Assembly (NCBI GenBank): GCA_964030475.1
Contig: CAXIPT010000001.1
Location: 10,204,444 to 10,268,443 of the forward strand
Source of the DNA: Tethya wilhelma
Lineage: Eukaryota; Porifera; Demospongiae; Tethyida; Tethyidae
Reading direction: 5' to 3'
DNA length: 64,000 nt
Shown here in pieces: positions 12,131-24,200 of the stretch; the first letter of the stretch is position 1; every line of letters starts with the position of its first letter. The notes under the pieces are model-generated. The model did no database searches. It was not told the DNA's origin and worked only from the letters and a program-made list of their open reading frames with translations. The translations under genes and the position numbers were made by a program.

Positions 12131-12840
12131 CTCCCCGGTAAACAAAACAAACAAACAAACTGAAAAACAAACAAAACAAACACAGACTACAAACACAAAC
12201 TACAAGCACAAACAAACGCAAACCACAAACGCAAACTACAAACACAAAATTGCAAACACTTACACAATACACGAAACGCCACTAGAACACTAAACTCAAC
12301 GCAGACAGCCTAACCTAGCGGGAAAAGATGAAAAATGGCCTAGAAAAAAATGGACTTCCGCACAAAAAAAACCTCCAAAAAAACTCAGGGACACCTACTG
12401 CACAATGGCAAACAAACCTATGAACTTGAAAAATGGCCTATAGTTGATACTTTGCAATACTCCAGATGCCCAAAAAAAAAATCACTGACTGCGCCTCTAC
12501 TCCGCTTTCGTTTCGATTAACAGCCAGTGATCCTTTCTTGACAACATTATGCAAAACTTGGCTTTTATACCAGGCAGTTTCCCGCGTAAAATTTTTGAAA
12601 TTTAGCAGCAATTGACATCATTATTAGCATTCCTTCCGTATACATCATTAGCTACTACTATTAGAACTTGATCCACTGGAGTAATATTGAAATAGCTGAG
12701 CAAGTCACCCTGGCCCTTCTGTCCCTTGGGACACTACCTGACTACCGTACTGACTGTACTGCTACTCTTGGCTGCAGCAACAAGATAAGCGGGTGAGTTG
12801 TGTGTGTGTGATTGATCACATGGTAGCTAGATACATGCTC

Positions 12841-13011
12841 ATAATTTGTCAGAGGAGGTACGGCACGAGTGCGCCTTTGCTGAGCTGGCAAGTCTGTTAA
12901 TTGCATTCCAATCATGTGACCGCAGTACTTCACAATGAGAGTTGATCACGTGCACCCCGTTTGCCAGCTCAGCAAAGGTGCACTCGTGTCATACCTCCTC
13001 TGATAATTTGT
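12841..13011. mobile_element. 153-bp MITE, copy 1, with perfect 9-bp target-site duplication
   Basis: The element is 12850-13002. The terminal inverted repeats are about 42 bp, beginning cagaggaggtacggcacgag and ending in the near-exact complement, including tacctcctctg. It is flanked on both sides by ataatttgt (12841-12849 and 13003-13011). A second copy at 61531-61683 has the same length and its own 9-bp duplication. A 9-bp duplication is typical of Mutator-like elements (Merlin elements also give 8-9 bp). It encodes nothing. Confidence 0.92.
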
Positions 13012-13610
13012 AGTCTCGTCCCCAGACCCCACCCTTTCTCCAATGAGAAAGAGGGTCTGGTTATCTTTTGAGCGATTTTCCGGTTGTGCTGAGTCAGCAG
13101 TCTTAAAAACGCAACTACCAATCAGATTGCAGCATTCGAGGTTTCACGTGAAAGTCATACTTTCAATTGCATATCTCACGAGACTCGAGATGTGATCAGG
13201 GAACTTAGCTTTGCGTGAATCGCTTACAACAGAATTGTATAGAAGTGTAGAATCGCTTACAGAAGAGTTTTACTAGTGAAAAAGTAGATCGTGCTAATTG
13301 GGCTATAAAATTAAAACCAGGATGGATCTGGTTATAGTGGTAGGCAATCAGACATTGATAATCTAGTTGACCAGGCTCTAGTGATTGGCTCCCTACACAC
13401 GCACGCCAGATTTATAATAGAGCTAGCTCTCAGTGCTCCTAGCTTGTTCAGAGTACGTACATACAGACACACACACACAGACAGACACACACACGCGTCA
13501 CACGACATCCAGTTTCACTGCTGCATGACTCAGCACATCGTTCAAAAGAGACCAGACCCTCTTTCTCCTTGGAGAAGGGGTGGGGTCTGGGGATGAGACT
13601 ACATAATTTG
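13003..13610. mobile_element. About 592-bp inverted-repeat element, probably hAT-like
   Basis: The terminal inverted repeats run about 75 bp: tagtctcgtccccagacccc at 13011 and its complement ending ggggatgagactac at 13602. They continue into related cagaccctctttctc and tgctgagtca blocks. Flanks are ataatttg at 13003-13010 and 13603-13610, a 7-8-bp target duplication, which fits hAT elements. The interior has no transposase ORF. The neighbouring 153-bp MITE used the left junction of this element as its target, so this element is older. Confidence 0.8.
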
Positions 13611-13744
13611 ATGATGACACGTGGTGTGTTTGCGTGGTTGTGCGTGTGTGGATGTGCTTGCTCTGAGTAAGACCCCCAATTGTCAAAGACACTACCTGGA
13701 AGTGAACTTTACAAATTAAAGATGTCTTGAAACTTTAAACGCTG

Positions 13745-13915
13745 TGGCTAGAGTACCGGTAGTCCATATACTTTCCTGTTGCTTTTGTATTACAAAGTTA
13801 CATAGTATGCAGTACATATCTGGATTTTGCCAGTGCTGCATTAAACTGAGAACCGGCACCATTGACTACAATGTATTTAGCTTAGTTTACGAGCAGGTAC
13901 TCTAGCCTCAGCGAA
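13745..13915. repeat. Dispersed repeat, copy 2 (partner 11802-11995)
   Basis: Contains agtccatatactttcctgtt, ttttgccagtgctg and ccggcaccattgactacaat in the same order as the partner copy. No coding potential. Confidence 0.6.
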
Positions 13916-14026
13916 CTTTAAACAGCCATCTTGAAATTTTCCCATACAAATTTCTCTATAATTCGGTACTAACTATTTTTTGGTGGCTTTTAAGTGTAAT
14001 TTGATGAAGCTAGAATCATCATAATT

Positions 14027-14615
14027 ATTGTAAGGTAGGTGGGGGGAACTCCGGAACTTCAAATTTGTCGCCAAGTTCTGCAGAACTTCTTCGAGTTTAT
14101 AGCTGATCTAACTTGGGCCACACATACACCAACTACTGCCCAACATGCGCAGCTGGTTTGGCTAGCTAAACTTGTTTGATTGTGTAACTAGAAAATAATT
14201 TGTTCACACTAGTCGTTCAAAATCGCAAAAAAAACTTACGTTTTTTTGTTCCTCCTAGTCAAATCTTTAAAATATTCTCAACCCCACATCACTTTTGTGA
14301 CATTTTATGAGCAGTTAACTATCTATTTTGTCACTTCCAAAGGCCAGTCAGCACTAAGACTGTATGTCTTGACTTTGCTATGCAAAAATTGCTAGTTTCC
14401 GGAGTTACCTGTAAACGCGCGATTTTGGGGATATGCCCTTTGTAATCGTGTAGTTTACAGAGCCAAAGAGAACTAGCTCACCAAACTACAGTTGCAAGTA
14501 GTAGATAGATGTAGCTTTGCAGCAAACTTTGTTTTGTGATCGTACCTTTCTCCAAACTAAAGATACAACAGCGTTTATTAAGAATTTCTGGAGTTCCCCC
14601 CATCTACCTTACAAT
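14027..14615. mobile_element. About 590-bp inverted-repeat element
   Basis: Left end attgtaaggtaggtgggggg followed by aactccgg; right end is the complement, ccccccatctaccttacaat. The arms match over about 30 bp with two or three differences. No transposase ORF is present. The flanks do not give a clear target duplication, so the superfamily is undetermined. Confidence 0.7.
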
Positions 14616-15291
14616 GTGTTGCAGTTAGTCAAATCAGCCTGAAATTATAGAGAGATCAAGGACTGTATAGATTAATATATATTTTGTGTGGAGTTTGTTT
14701 GAAGCTTTGCAAAATCCTGCTGTTTGTGTACATTTTCCATGTTTTTGTCAAATTTCTGCTCATTACCTGCTCACATGATCACAGCAGCACACTGTTTTAG
14801 CAGTTCATATTGTAATTTTGTACAGCTACTTGATTGTTGTGCCTTATTTTCTGAAATTCTCCTTTATTATCATTTTAGTGCCATACAGTATGTATTGCGT
14901 AATAAAAGTCATAGTAACCAAGTAAACACCTACTTCTTGGATGTCCTTGAGAATGTATAGGAAAAGGTGGGTCTTACCTCAGACTGACTGTCCATAATAA
15001 TATAAATATGCATCCTCCAGTTCATTTCAAGCACACTTAAGTGTATGCAACTGTGACCCCTAGCTACTCTATTGTCACCTCCACCCAGCCAGTAACCGGC
15101 AATTAGCCTATGAAAACTTTAGTTGCTAGGCAATGGCAAACAAACACACACACATCAACTGTTCAGATTTGTGGAATGGCAGTGGCAAGTACGTTGGGAG
15201 TATAGTAGAGCAATCAGATCGGTGAAGATATTTTCGACGGGTATTGCTATAGCTGTGTGTGTTTGAGTTACAACTCAACTTGCAACATGTC

Positions 15292-15345
<54 letters not shown>

Positions 15346-16600
15346 NTCTCTCTGTTTACACAAAGAACTTATCAATAGTGTGCACACAGGTGGGCAATAT
15401 TTGAGCTTTACTTTCAGTGTTTCAGTTTAACTTGATGTGCACACACACACACACATGCACTACAGACAATGCAATACAATTGTATAAAATCATGGTTTTC
15501 AGACCCCCATGACATGGCCCTATTGGACTTATTACCAATGTTGGATACCCTCAGTTTCATGAATGACGTCCGATCAGTGTTCAGTAGGAACTTACATAGA
15601 CACTTGTAGTAGCAAAAATTATGATTACAGTTCAAAGCGTGTGCACAACATACTCAATTTATTCTAATAAAAAAATTGTACGACTGAGCTGGAGCCAGAG
15701 CAAACTAGCAGCTAGTGTGAGGGTCTGGGCTGGCTCTGCAAGATTAAAACTGTACTTACCCAGTAATGGACAAACTGCACTTGGCGTTGCATCATACAAT
15801 TACACCACCCCATTTCCCAGTACCTCCCTTTCCCTACATGGTGCGTCTCTACACAAACCTTCATCACTGCATCCACTCCTCCCATTGACCATACTATATA
15901 GTACACCACTTGGTGCAAACATAGCTCAATTGACTATTAATTATTAAAAAATGTAATGTGACACCCACATTTTCATACCAGGGTCAAATTGTCGACGGAA
16001 TTGCAGATACACAAAACCATTTGTTTTTTCGTTGCAGAACTTAGTAGTCTTGTAGACAGTATAGAGTTACTCAATTGTGAAAGTCTGTATATAGTGGGAT
16101 GTACTCTGTAATTGGGTTATTGTTCTACTGCTGTGTATAGTGCTACTATAGTATTTTCAGCCTTATAGGGCTGCATTTTATCCAGGGCTGCATGTTTCAG
16201 CTAGTCTTTCCAAAAATGTGTGTTGAGACAGATGCTAATTGTTTAGCAATACTCTTTTTTGTGGAATGTCAATTAAAGTAAATGCTCCTGAAATGTTTGC
16301 ACAAGCCTTAAGTATTTCTATGTATTCATTTCTCCATACTTTGCTTGCAGCTATTACAGGCTCAAGGGGTCACCACCACAAACTAGCCAACTCTTTTTTC
16401 CCCCTCTTGATTGGCCCTGTATTAAATTCCCATACAAGGGGCTGAGCAGGCTTCCTCCAGATGGCAACAACTATATCCAGCAGCAACACTGTAAGTTACA
16501 ATGTCCACATGACTTTTGTGTGTGAATTTGTATTTTTGCATAGATATTATACACTACATAGTGTATAATATCTATGATTTTTGTATCTGTTTCGTTAGCC
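14616..16600. other. Non-coding stretch with CT microsatellite
   Basis: Apart from the CT repeat near 15.3 kb, I see no gene or element here. Open frames are short and lack splice or family support. Confidence 0.4.
15295..15353. repeat. (CT)n microsatellite containing an N
   Basis: About 29 ct units with an undetermined base at 15346, a typical place for a sequencing or assembly join. Confidence 0.95.
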
Positions 16601-18200
16601 TGGCAGTGTGCCCTCCACCTGTCTTGACTATTGTGATGTCGGAACATCCACCTACATGTGGCTCCTGTATGTTATCAGTCTTTTGTATGAACATACAGTA
16701 CTGTAGCTACTCAATAATGTTATTCTAGTATATTATTTATGCCTGTTCAACTATTTCAAATTTGACGATTTGGGTGTGCGCATAATACATTCACCCAAAA
16801 TATTGGCAGATTTAAATTTGACGATTTGGACTTTGACCGTCAAATTAAAATCCCCGTCAATATTTCCGGCTGTACGGTATTTTTTTATTATGATTTTCAA
16901 TCTTGTTCCTGCAGCTCCTGTGGAAAGATGTATCCATTTTCCAGGGCCACAGGGTCCTTTACTGCCCTGTGTGCCCTCTTGATGAGGATAGGCAGGAAGG
17001 AGTGAACTATTTTCAACATATCAAACGAAACACTGTACGTAAGTTACTACATGAGGGAACCTTACATATTTATAGAAGATAGATATCTAAGCTTATAGTA
17101 TACAGCACCAATTCTTTATATAATTTGCAGTTTGAAACTTTTTCAGACCAGTCTCTATATATAGAACAATGTCATGCATATGCTGAACATTACACTACAG
17201 CCAGTTGTGGTTTTCTTGTATGACATAATGTATATACATGTAACATGACTATATATTATTGCACACTTCAAATTTCTATTTGCTGTCCATCAAGGTGTTC
17301 TTCTCTCAGCTATCAACCGCGGCCAACGAAATGAGCGAGTATTGTTCAACGCTTACATGCTCGGCCAGACCCTGCTCAGCTCTGGAGCTCTCCCCGAGGA
17401 CCTCACAAGTCTCAGCGTGGTTCTCCTGTGTCACGACTATGGGAGAAGGGAGTGCATTATCAGACTCCCACCAGAGCTCTTTCCATGTCACTGTAAGTCT
17501 AGAGTTATACTCTAGTGACTTGTCTGTATGTGCTCAGAGCCTAGTTCCGTTAATTTTCTTGCTGCTAGCTGCAAGTAGCATCGTATGGTGATTTTTACTT
17601 CTAATAATGGCCAAAATGATGTTAGGAAAAATTTGTGTAGTACTTATTTTAATTTACAGTCGGTATATTCCACTTTAATAGTAGCTGCTGTTGACTGTAT
17701 CCCTGATCCAGCTAGGAGAGGCAGGTCCACTCAGTCATTGTGGCATTGGTGAGAAGATTTATTTTACATATACTCAGTTGAATAATTATTCATAGGCTGT
17801 CACTCACTAGTATTGTTATGCAGGAGCCTTATACATTGTACACCTCAATAAAAAAGTGAAAGGGAACAAGGACTGATAAATCTTTAGGTGGCTCTCAGGG
17901 TGGAAGAGGTGGCCGTGGATGTTCTGGGTAGCTCAGAGAGCAACAGGCCCTCACTGAGAGCAATGGTGAGAAATTTGAAATTCATGCATGCTTTAAAATG
18001 TGTTGAGGGGAAAAATTTTAAAGCCCCCAAAATTTACAATGATTATTGCTGAATAATTAATTTGTGGGTACCTTGTGAATTATGAACTCAAGATTATTAT
18101 TATGCAGTTCATGCCTGTCTCGATCGTCACTAATTTTTATTTCCGCAGATTGCTGCTGGTGGTGGTGGTAGCTCTGCAGGTGCAGGCAGCCATGGTCAGT
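16600..18200 (+). pseudogene. Second, degenerate copy of the unknown 0-12 kb gene, with one exon inverted
   Basis: Blocks homologous to the minus-strand gene appear in the same order on the plus strand: the CPPP stretch (about 16606), a fused LLWKDVSIFQGH / YCPVCPLDE / EGVNYFQH block (about 16914-17035), the HQGV...RLPPELFP exon (17283-17493), the helix exon (about 17680-17750), the RVEEVAVDVLG exon (about 17888-17965) and the Gly run (about 18150-18195). Two introns of the first copy are missing or fused. The helix exon has a length change that breaks its frame. Inside the RLPPELFP exon lies the 1932-1853 exon of copy 1 with its intron edges, in the opposite orientation. Probably a pseudogene. 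Confidence 0.55.
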
Positions 18201-18374
18201 GCATGGGGCATTTAGCCCATTCCTACTATGTACTGCCATACATATGATGCAATATCCTACTTACGACAGAATTCAGCAGATAGTAAGTTTATGATTGCCT
18301 TCATTTACACATTATACATAATATAGGTTACTTTGGCAATATACACAGTAACTGTGAGTCAATCTTTAATTTAA

Positions 18375-18660
18375 GATGCTCAATGCACTGGAGGAAATGG
18401 CTATGACACTTTACTGACCACATCAAGCTGCATGTGTATTTGAATTAAGTGTTGTACCGTGTAAAGATTAAAATATCTATGCTCAAGACTTCTAGATAAT
18501 TTTATATTGTATTGAAGTTCAGTTACATGCAGGGACTATAATAATACAGACATAAAATTATTTGATATTGCTCTCTCTCATTTGTAGGTAGTGATTGCTA
18601 TTAGAATGCTTCAGGGCAGCCAGGTGTAAGCAATAGAATTAAGAGGCAATGGCGAGAAGC
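18375..18660. repeat. Direct repeat of about 280 bp, copy 1 (partner 20557-20840)
   Basis: Starts gatgctcaatgcactggagg, continues with the shared ttactgaccacat, ggactataataatacag and ctcatttgtaggta blocks, and ends aggcaatggcgagaag. The partner carries the same order with small indels. It may include a decayed 3' exon of the neighbouring gene family, since both end in an exon-like segment followed by gtgag or gcgag. Confidence 0.75.
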
Positions 18661-19454
18661 TAGATTATTCAAGAGAGAGAGAGAGAAAGACCCCTTGAAT
18701 TTTTATACTTACCTCCCCGCCTCCCCCCCTCCCCCCTCAAAGCTGTTCATGCTCCCAAAACTCCCCCTCAACCCGTCTGCACCGGACCTCCCTGCATCCT
18801 CATCTTTACAGTTCAGTAAATTCTCTTGTTTTTAATGTTTACATCTATATAATATTGATCTCTCCTTAATAACTTTTGCTATGATCTTTATTAACTGCAG
18901 CCAAGATGCTACAAGGTTAAATACACCCCCATTGCCAACCAGGGGGATCAAAAGGCAGGAGGGGGTAAACTTCTTCAATCATGTGAAGACCAAACACTGT
19001 AAGTTACTGCATGAGAGAACCACATATTGCTATGTAGCTGGACACGTAACAATAATACCAGAATTATGTATGAGTGTTTTGACAAAGCTAGTTCTGGATG
19101 CATGTTTGTTGTACACGTAGGGGTTAGCATCTAGCCTTAATAAGTGGATCTATGTAACAGGTTTTGGTGGATTGCTAGCTATAGGCCAATTCCTTAATTT
19201 GCATTTTGACCGGACCTGTCTTTTTTAAACAAGCTTCAATTGATTGTCATCATACTTGTTTAGGTTCTCTATCCATGCATGCTAGCTTCAAAAGGTCTGC
19301 CACATGAAGGTTTTCCTATAGCTATAGTGTGCATTGTGCATTGTATGTCATTGTGTGATCAGGACTATCATACACTTTTTGTATTAATATTTGCAGTTTA
19401 CCAGCCTCCACCCAGCCATGCAGGACCAGTGGCAGAGTGCGTACTCAGTGTAGT

Positions 19455-20151
19455 TAAGGCCTGGGTCAGTCATTATTTTACCTTAACTTTGGCCTAATTA
19501 ATATTCAAGATTGCAATATCTTCGTAACAAATTAACCTTTTTCCATGAAACTGAAAACTCAAATTGCCTGGACTAATATTGACCAATTGAAATCAAAATT
19601 AGGTCATGTGATCTTTTCGGCTCGGATAAATTATCAATTTATGAATAATTAATTAGGCGGAGGACAACCCCTGTTGCTATGGCAACCAAACTTTATCAAC
19701 TTGATCAGTACATGATGCTTAACAAAATGTTGTTGGGGGGTGTCGTCATGCATAATTGAATTAAAGATATTCAATTTTTTTCTATTAAATGCACACTGGG
19801 CCAGCCGAAACCTTCTTCTCGATCATATATTCTGAACGGTACGACGAAATTTTACCCCCCTTGGATAGATTGTACTTTATGATGATACGATCCTGTTCTC
19901 GAGTTTTGGTTGCCATAGCAACAGGGGGTGTCCTCCGGAAAATGAATTATTCATATTTTTAGTGATATTGTTAAAACTTCAATATTTTCATGAATATTAA
20001 TTATTTAATTTGGAAAATTTAAAAACATGTAATAGAAAGGTTATATTTTGAGGGAATGTAATAATGTTTAGCAAAGAAGGTAGTAGATTTAGTCAATATG
20101 ATTTTTTATTATGGACAATTTAGGTTGTTTTGCTAATTGACCCAGGCCTTA
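19455..20151. mobile_element. 693-bp inverted-repeat element with TA target duplication
   Basis: The ends are aggcctgggtca at 19457 and tgacccaggcct ending 20149, flanked by TA on each side. An inner inverted pair is also visible: ggcggaggacaacccctgtt and gttgctatggcaaccaaa near 19655-19690 against the complement near 19907-19940. There is no transposase ORF. TA duplication suggests a Tc1/mariner-type non-autonomous element. Confidence 0.8.
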
Positions 20152-20556
20152 ATAGCGCAGAGTACTCTGTTCGAGCTCCCTGATGCTCTCTTCCCACTTG
20201 AGAGTAAGTGTCGAATGATCCAAGAGCCTGGCAAGCTCGTTGGCGCTGTGCAGAACTCACACCTATAGGGGAGCATGTTTCCACTGATAATTTCGTATTA
20301 TTTGGCTTGGACAGAGCCCAAGAGCACAACAGGCCTTGGAGGTCCTTGTAAGTGTTGAACAATGATTGTATGTTAAACCAAAAGCTATCAATAGCTGAAG
20401 CTGACAGCTGGCTTGAATTAGGACCCACACAGTGATCCCCCTACAATTAAACTTGAACAGGGATGCTCAATAGTATTCATTGAAGTTAAACCAATACCCC
20501 TTTTCTTTGATATTTTCAATTATGATCTGAGCAGACTAGCTAGGGTGGCCCCAAAG

Positions 20557-20840
20557 TTGCCATGCTCAATGCACTGGAGGAAATGGCTATGACACTTTAC
20601 TGACCACATGCATCAAGCTGTGTATTTAAATTATGTATTGTACTGCGTATAAGGGTTAAAATATCTGTGACACTTTTTCCTTACATAATTTTATATCGTC
20701 TTGAAGATGAGTCACAGGGACTATAATAATACAGCCATAAAATTATTTCGTTCTCATCTGTAGGTACTAACAGCTATTAGGCTGATTCATGCAGGGCTGC
20801 CAGGTGCAGGCAATCGAAGAGGCAGTGGTGAGAAACTATA
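20557..20840. repeat. Direct repeat of about 280 bp, copy 2 (partner 18375-18660)
   Basis: Same block order as copy 1, ending in an exon-like segment (gtactaacagctattaggct up to ggcagtg) followed by a gtgag donor. Confidence 0.75.
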
Positions 20841-21263
20841 GATTAACAATAATATTACATGAGAGAGAGAGAGCTCTTGAACTTATAAAACCACTTATTA
20901 TGGTGGCAAAAAAAAAAGATTGAATCTTTTTGCTTTTCTTTTTGAAATTTCACAGGAGCCTCGCTTGGGAGATTTGGAAGAGAATATAAATTTTTAACTT
21001 TGAACTTTAGGCATATACTCATACAAATCGGGGTATTATACAATTTGTGATTGTACGTGTATGTATGACTCGTTAATTATTGGCAATGTGCAACTTAATC
21101 ATAATTATTCAAAATACAGCAAAAGTTTAGTGTACAATCACAAAAATTATTAAAATTAAAACAAGTTTATTGTGCTTCAGTCAGTCAGGAGAATTTTCTC
21201 TGCTTCAATGGTGTAAGTTGTTGATCATCATAATTACAAGATCTCTGTTGTGTATGCATGTAT
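20841..21263. other. Short intergenic stretch
   Basis: AT-rich 3' flank of the minus-strand 975-aa gene. Contains a short GA run at about 20863. Nothing else is visible. Confidence 0.4.
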
Positions 21264-24200
21264 TCATGTACAGTGTAAGTAAAATAATACAGAGACATCT
21301 TTATGATTGTTTCCTACCTTTCGGGGTCTAATTGTTGATCTTGTTTCACACTGCTGTTTAGTGGTATTGTCTTTTGCAATCGAAACTATCCGATCAACAC
21401 CAGTACTGTTCGGACGATTTCTGTTGACTCGTATTACGAGTGAAGGTTTGTATTGATTACTGTCTGAATGTGAAGAGGCCTTAAGTCTTCTGTCTGGTTT
21501 TAAGATTGGTTTCAATATTTTCCTCCTTGTAGCCCCTTGCTCTAAAACATCAGAATGGCCTCTTTTTAGACTTTGGGTTGATAAACAAACAGCATTTCTT
21601 TTGCCATCAATTGATTTTGCAGCAAATGTAACTTTGCGATGATTTCTACTTAATTCTGTAGAGACATTTTTTGAGGTATTTTGTTTTGCATAATATTCCA
21701 GCAGCAATCTTTTCGAATTAGAACCAACAGAATTGATACAGTTCCTAGCCATTTGCTTCCTTCCATTGGCATTTCGTTTCAACCGCTTCAAAATTAGTTG
21801 TGATCGTTTGTATGTTGTACCTCTGGAAGGTGTCTTTGAATTGCCAGCAGGACTATCTTGAGAAGTTTTAATATGGCATCTCTGTCTTGGGTTTTTAGAC
21901 TTTTGGTTCAATTGCTTGCCAACTTGTACAGTTTTGTTCTTGGGATTGATCTTGCTGGTAGTGGTGGCAGTTAATTGCTGGGTGGTGACTGCTTTACTGC
22001 TTTTGGTTTGAGCAGGGACTGAGCAATTAGCAGCAGGTGACTCTGTTTCACCTGACAATGGGCTCAAATCAGAAGGCAAAGAAAGCAATGCTGGATCTTT
22101 TCTTGAAAACACCACAGCTTGTTTGTGAAGAGCTTCTGCCATGCGAACACCAACCTCTAGAAGTCGTTTAGCTCTGCTCAACCCACGACTTGTCTTTTGT
22201 TCCATTTTGTTAGCAGGAACACGTTGTTTGCTTGCTATTTTGATGGTGTCTTGAAGATCTTCAAAGAGGAGGCTAGTCATCTCCACTCTCACAGTTCTGC
22301 TAACTGTTATAGCAAGTGATGAAGCATTGTCTACTGCAATCTTTAGATCATCCAAACTTGGTCGTACGGCTTCAGGAGAGAGTCTAGTTAGCTCCCTTTG
22401 CACTGCAATCAAGCAAAGTGAGAGCTTATTTGCTAGTCGATTCGATGCTTCTCGCTTTTCTTCTACAGTTAAAGGCACAGTTGTACTCTCTTTTTTGGTT
22501 TGCTGTTTGGGTTCAGGTGGTGTTGATTGGAGAGCGTCACTCAAGTCCTTGCAAGCATTGTTGTAGTTGACGTTGCTGTTCTCTGACTTATCTGGGGAGT
22601 TGGTGTTGCTATTGAGTTCTGACTTTGGATGATCAGCAGCCAGTGCTTTTGTAAGACTATGTAGGTTGTCTTGGGTCATGTGTTTGAAGATGAGAGTTGC
22701 TGGCTTAAGAAAGAACTTACAGTTCATCGATGGCTTCCAGTGAGTGTTCATTGTGGTACCGGTTGTTGGTCCAGGCTCACTCTCCATGGTCTGAGTTGAA
22801 GAGTTGCTATCGGGCTTCACGTGGTGAGGGATCTGAGTAGTACTGACTTCAGTTTTGATAGCTGACTTACACTTGATGTTGGTGGAATCAATAGAGGCTG
22901 CTTGAGTGGATGAAGACTGAGTGGTTTTTGGCTTCAGTTGACCTTTCCTTACAGACTGCTTTTTGAGGCTTGCCAGAGTTACCTCTATCTGGATGTGCAA
23001 GTTAGTAGCCATTCGTCCACATATGTCTAGAATGCACCTCAGTCTGCTCAGTACTCGTGCACCAACTCCATCGGCCTTACTACAAGAGTTGTGAAGTTTG
23101 TCCACAAGGGCGAGTGTGTTCTGAAAATTTGATTTCAGCATCCCAGTCATCTTGGGACTCACAGGCTTACTGATGATGTTCTCTACTTGTTGCTTGAGTG
23201 TACAAAGAGAGTGTTTCAATATGTCCAAGCTTTGGGTCTGAACTGAATAAGAGAGCTTGATTGAGTCAGACTGTACCCTGGCCAATCTGTTCCTAATTTT
23301 GGTTGCCATTACAAGTAGCACTTGCTTATCACTTCCAGAGACTATTTGCTCTGTAGTGTACTTCTCACTGTCTTGTTGGCTGTCTGGTTGTTCCTTGTTT
23401 GACTGAGTGGCACTAACTGATAGTAGTGCACTGCTCAGATCCCTACAGGTAGCTCCATAGTTGACTTCAGGTCGTGATTCTTTGGAGGCAATGATGTTGT
23501 TAGTAAGGGATTGGTCACCATCTTGCTTTGCTAGTGCTGCAGCAAGGCTCTCCTCGTACTCAGCCATCATTCCCTTAAAGTTCAGTGAAGATGGTTTCAA
23601 GAAGAAGGGACAGTTCAATGAAGGTTTCCAATGAGTGGACACACTGGTGGTACTAGCTGTAGCCTCAGTGGTTGAACAGTGACTCTTGTAGAGGGAATCA
23701 CCTCTGGATGACACATTGTCATGGAGTTTAGCAGCTAGACGAGTGCAGTCCGTCAAGAGACGTCTAACTTTACACAGTCCACTGTAGGCAGCTCTCTCTC
23801 TCTTTCCATCTGGAACAATCAGCTTTTTTGTGATTGTTGCTGTTTTCAGCAAGTCCTCTTTGAGAACACCAGTGAGCTCAATCTTTGTGCGCCCTCGTAC
23901 AATGCTTGTGGCAAGAGACAAATTGTTGTCAAGTGCAGATGTCAGTCTCTGTAGATTGGGCCAAACTTTGTCGATGGAAAGTTTGTTCACCTCATGTTTG
24001 GTTGTCAGTAAACATTTCCGAAGTTTAGCAGCATAGTTAGCTGGTTGAGTTGAACTTGTTTCATCTCGACCTATCGATGAATAAGTAAAGCTTAATCAGG
24101 TTCCTCCTTCATACTTTGTGGACATTGCATGCATGCATGCATGATTTAGCTTAGTAGAAGGTATTTAATTTATCTATCTTTGTTTAGGGTGGCAAACCTT

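Larger units (their letters stand above)
18888..20840 (+). pseudogene. Third, fragmentary copy of the unknown gene family
   Basis: An exon-like block at about 18898-19003 has an acceptor (ctgcag). It reads YKVKYTP, then, after a frame change, QEGVNFFNHVKTKHC with a gtaagt donor, matching the exon at 11175-11079. A block at about 19396 resembles the Pro-rich exon, and one at about 20158-20212 reads ELPDALFPLES with a gtaag donor, like RLPPELFPLR. The order is disturbed and the frame is broken. A DNA element (19457-20149) splits it. It is a decayed paralogue. Confidence 0.4.

Noticed and set aside
12030..12272. Minus-strand ORF rich in VCVCGL-type repeats
   Set aside because: Product of acaaac-type low-complexity DNA. 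Only the 12130-12084 part has exon support.
12742..12933. Minus-strand ORF starting MKYCGHMIGMQ, also found at 61432-61614
   Set aside because: Both are the same MITE read through; the shared peptide is a property of the element, not a gene.
17306..17491. Minus-strand 61-codon ORF as an independent gene
   Set aside because: It is the inverted copy of exon 1932-1853, reported as such, with no partner exons on that strand nearby.
20120..20428. Minus-strand 102-codon ORF
   Set aside because: It overlaps the element end and a plus-strand exon-like block with a splice donor. No homology is visible on the minus strand.
22327..22566. Plus-strand ORF inside the 975-aa gene
   Set aside because: Antisense shadow without independent support.
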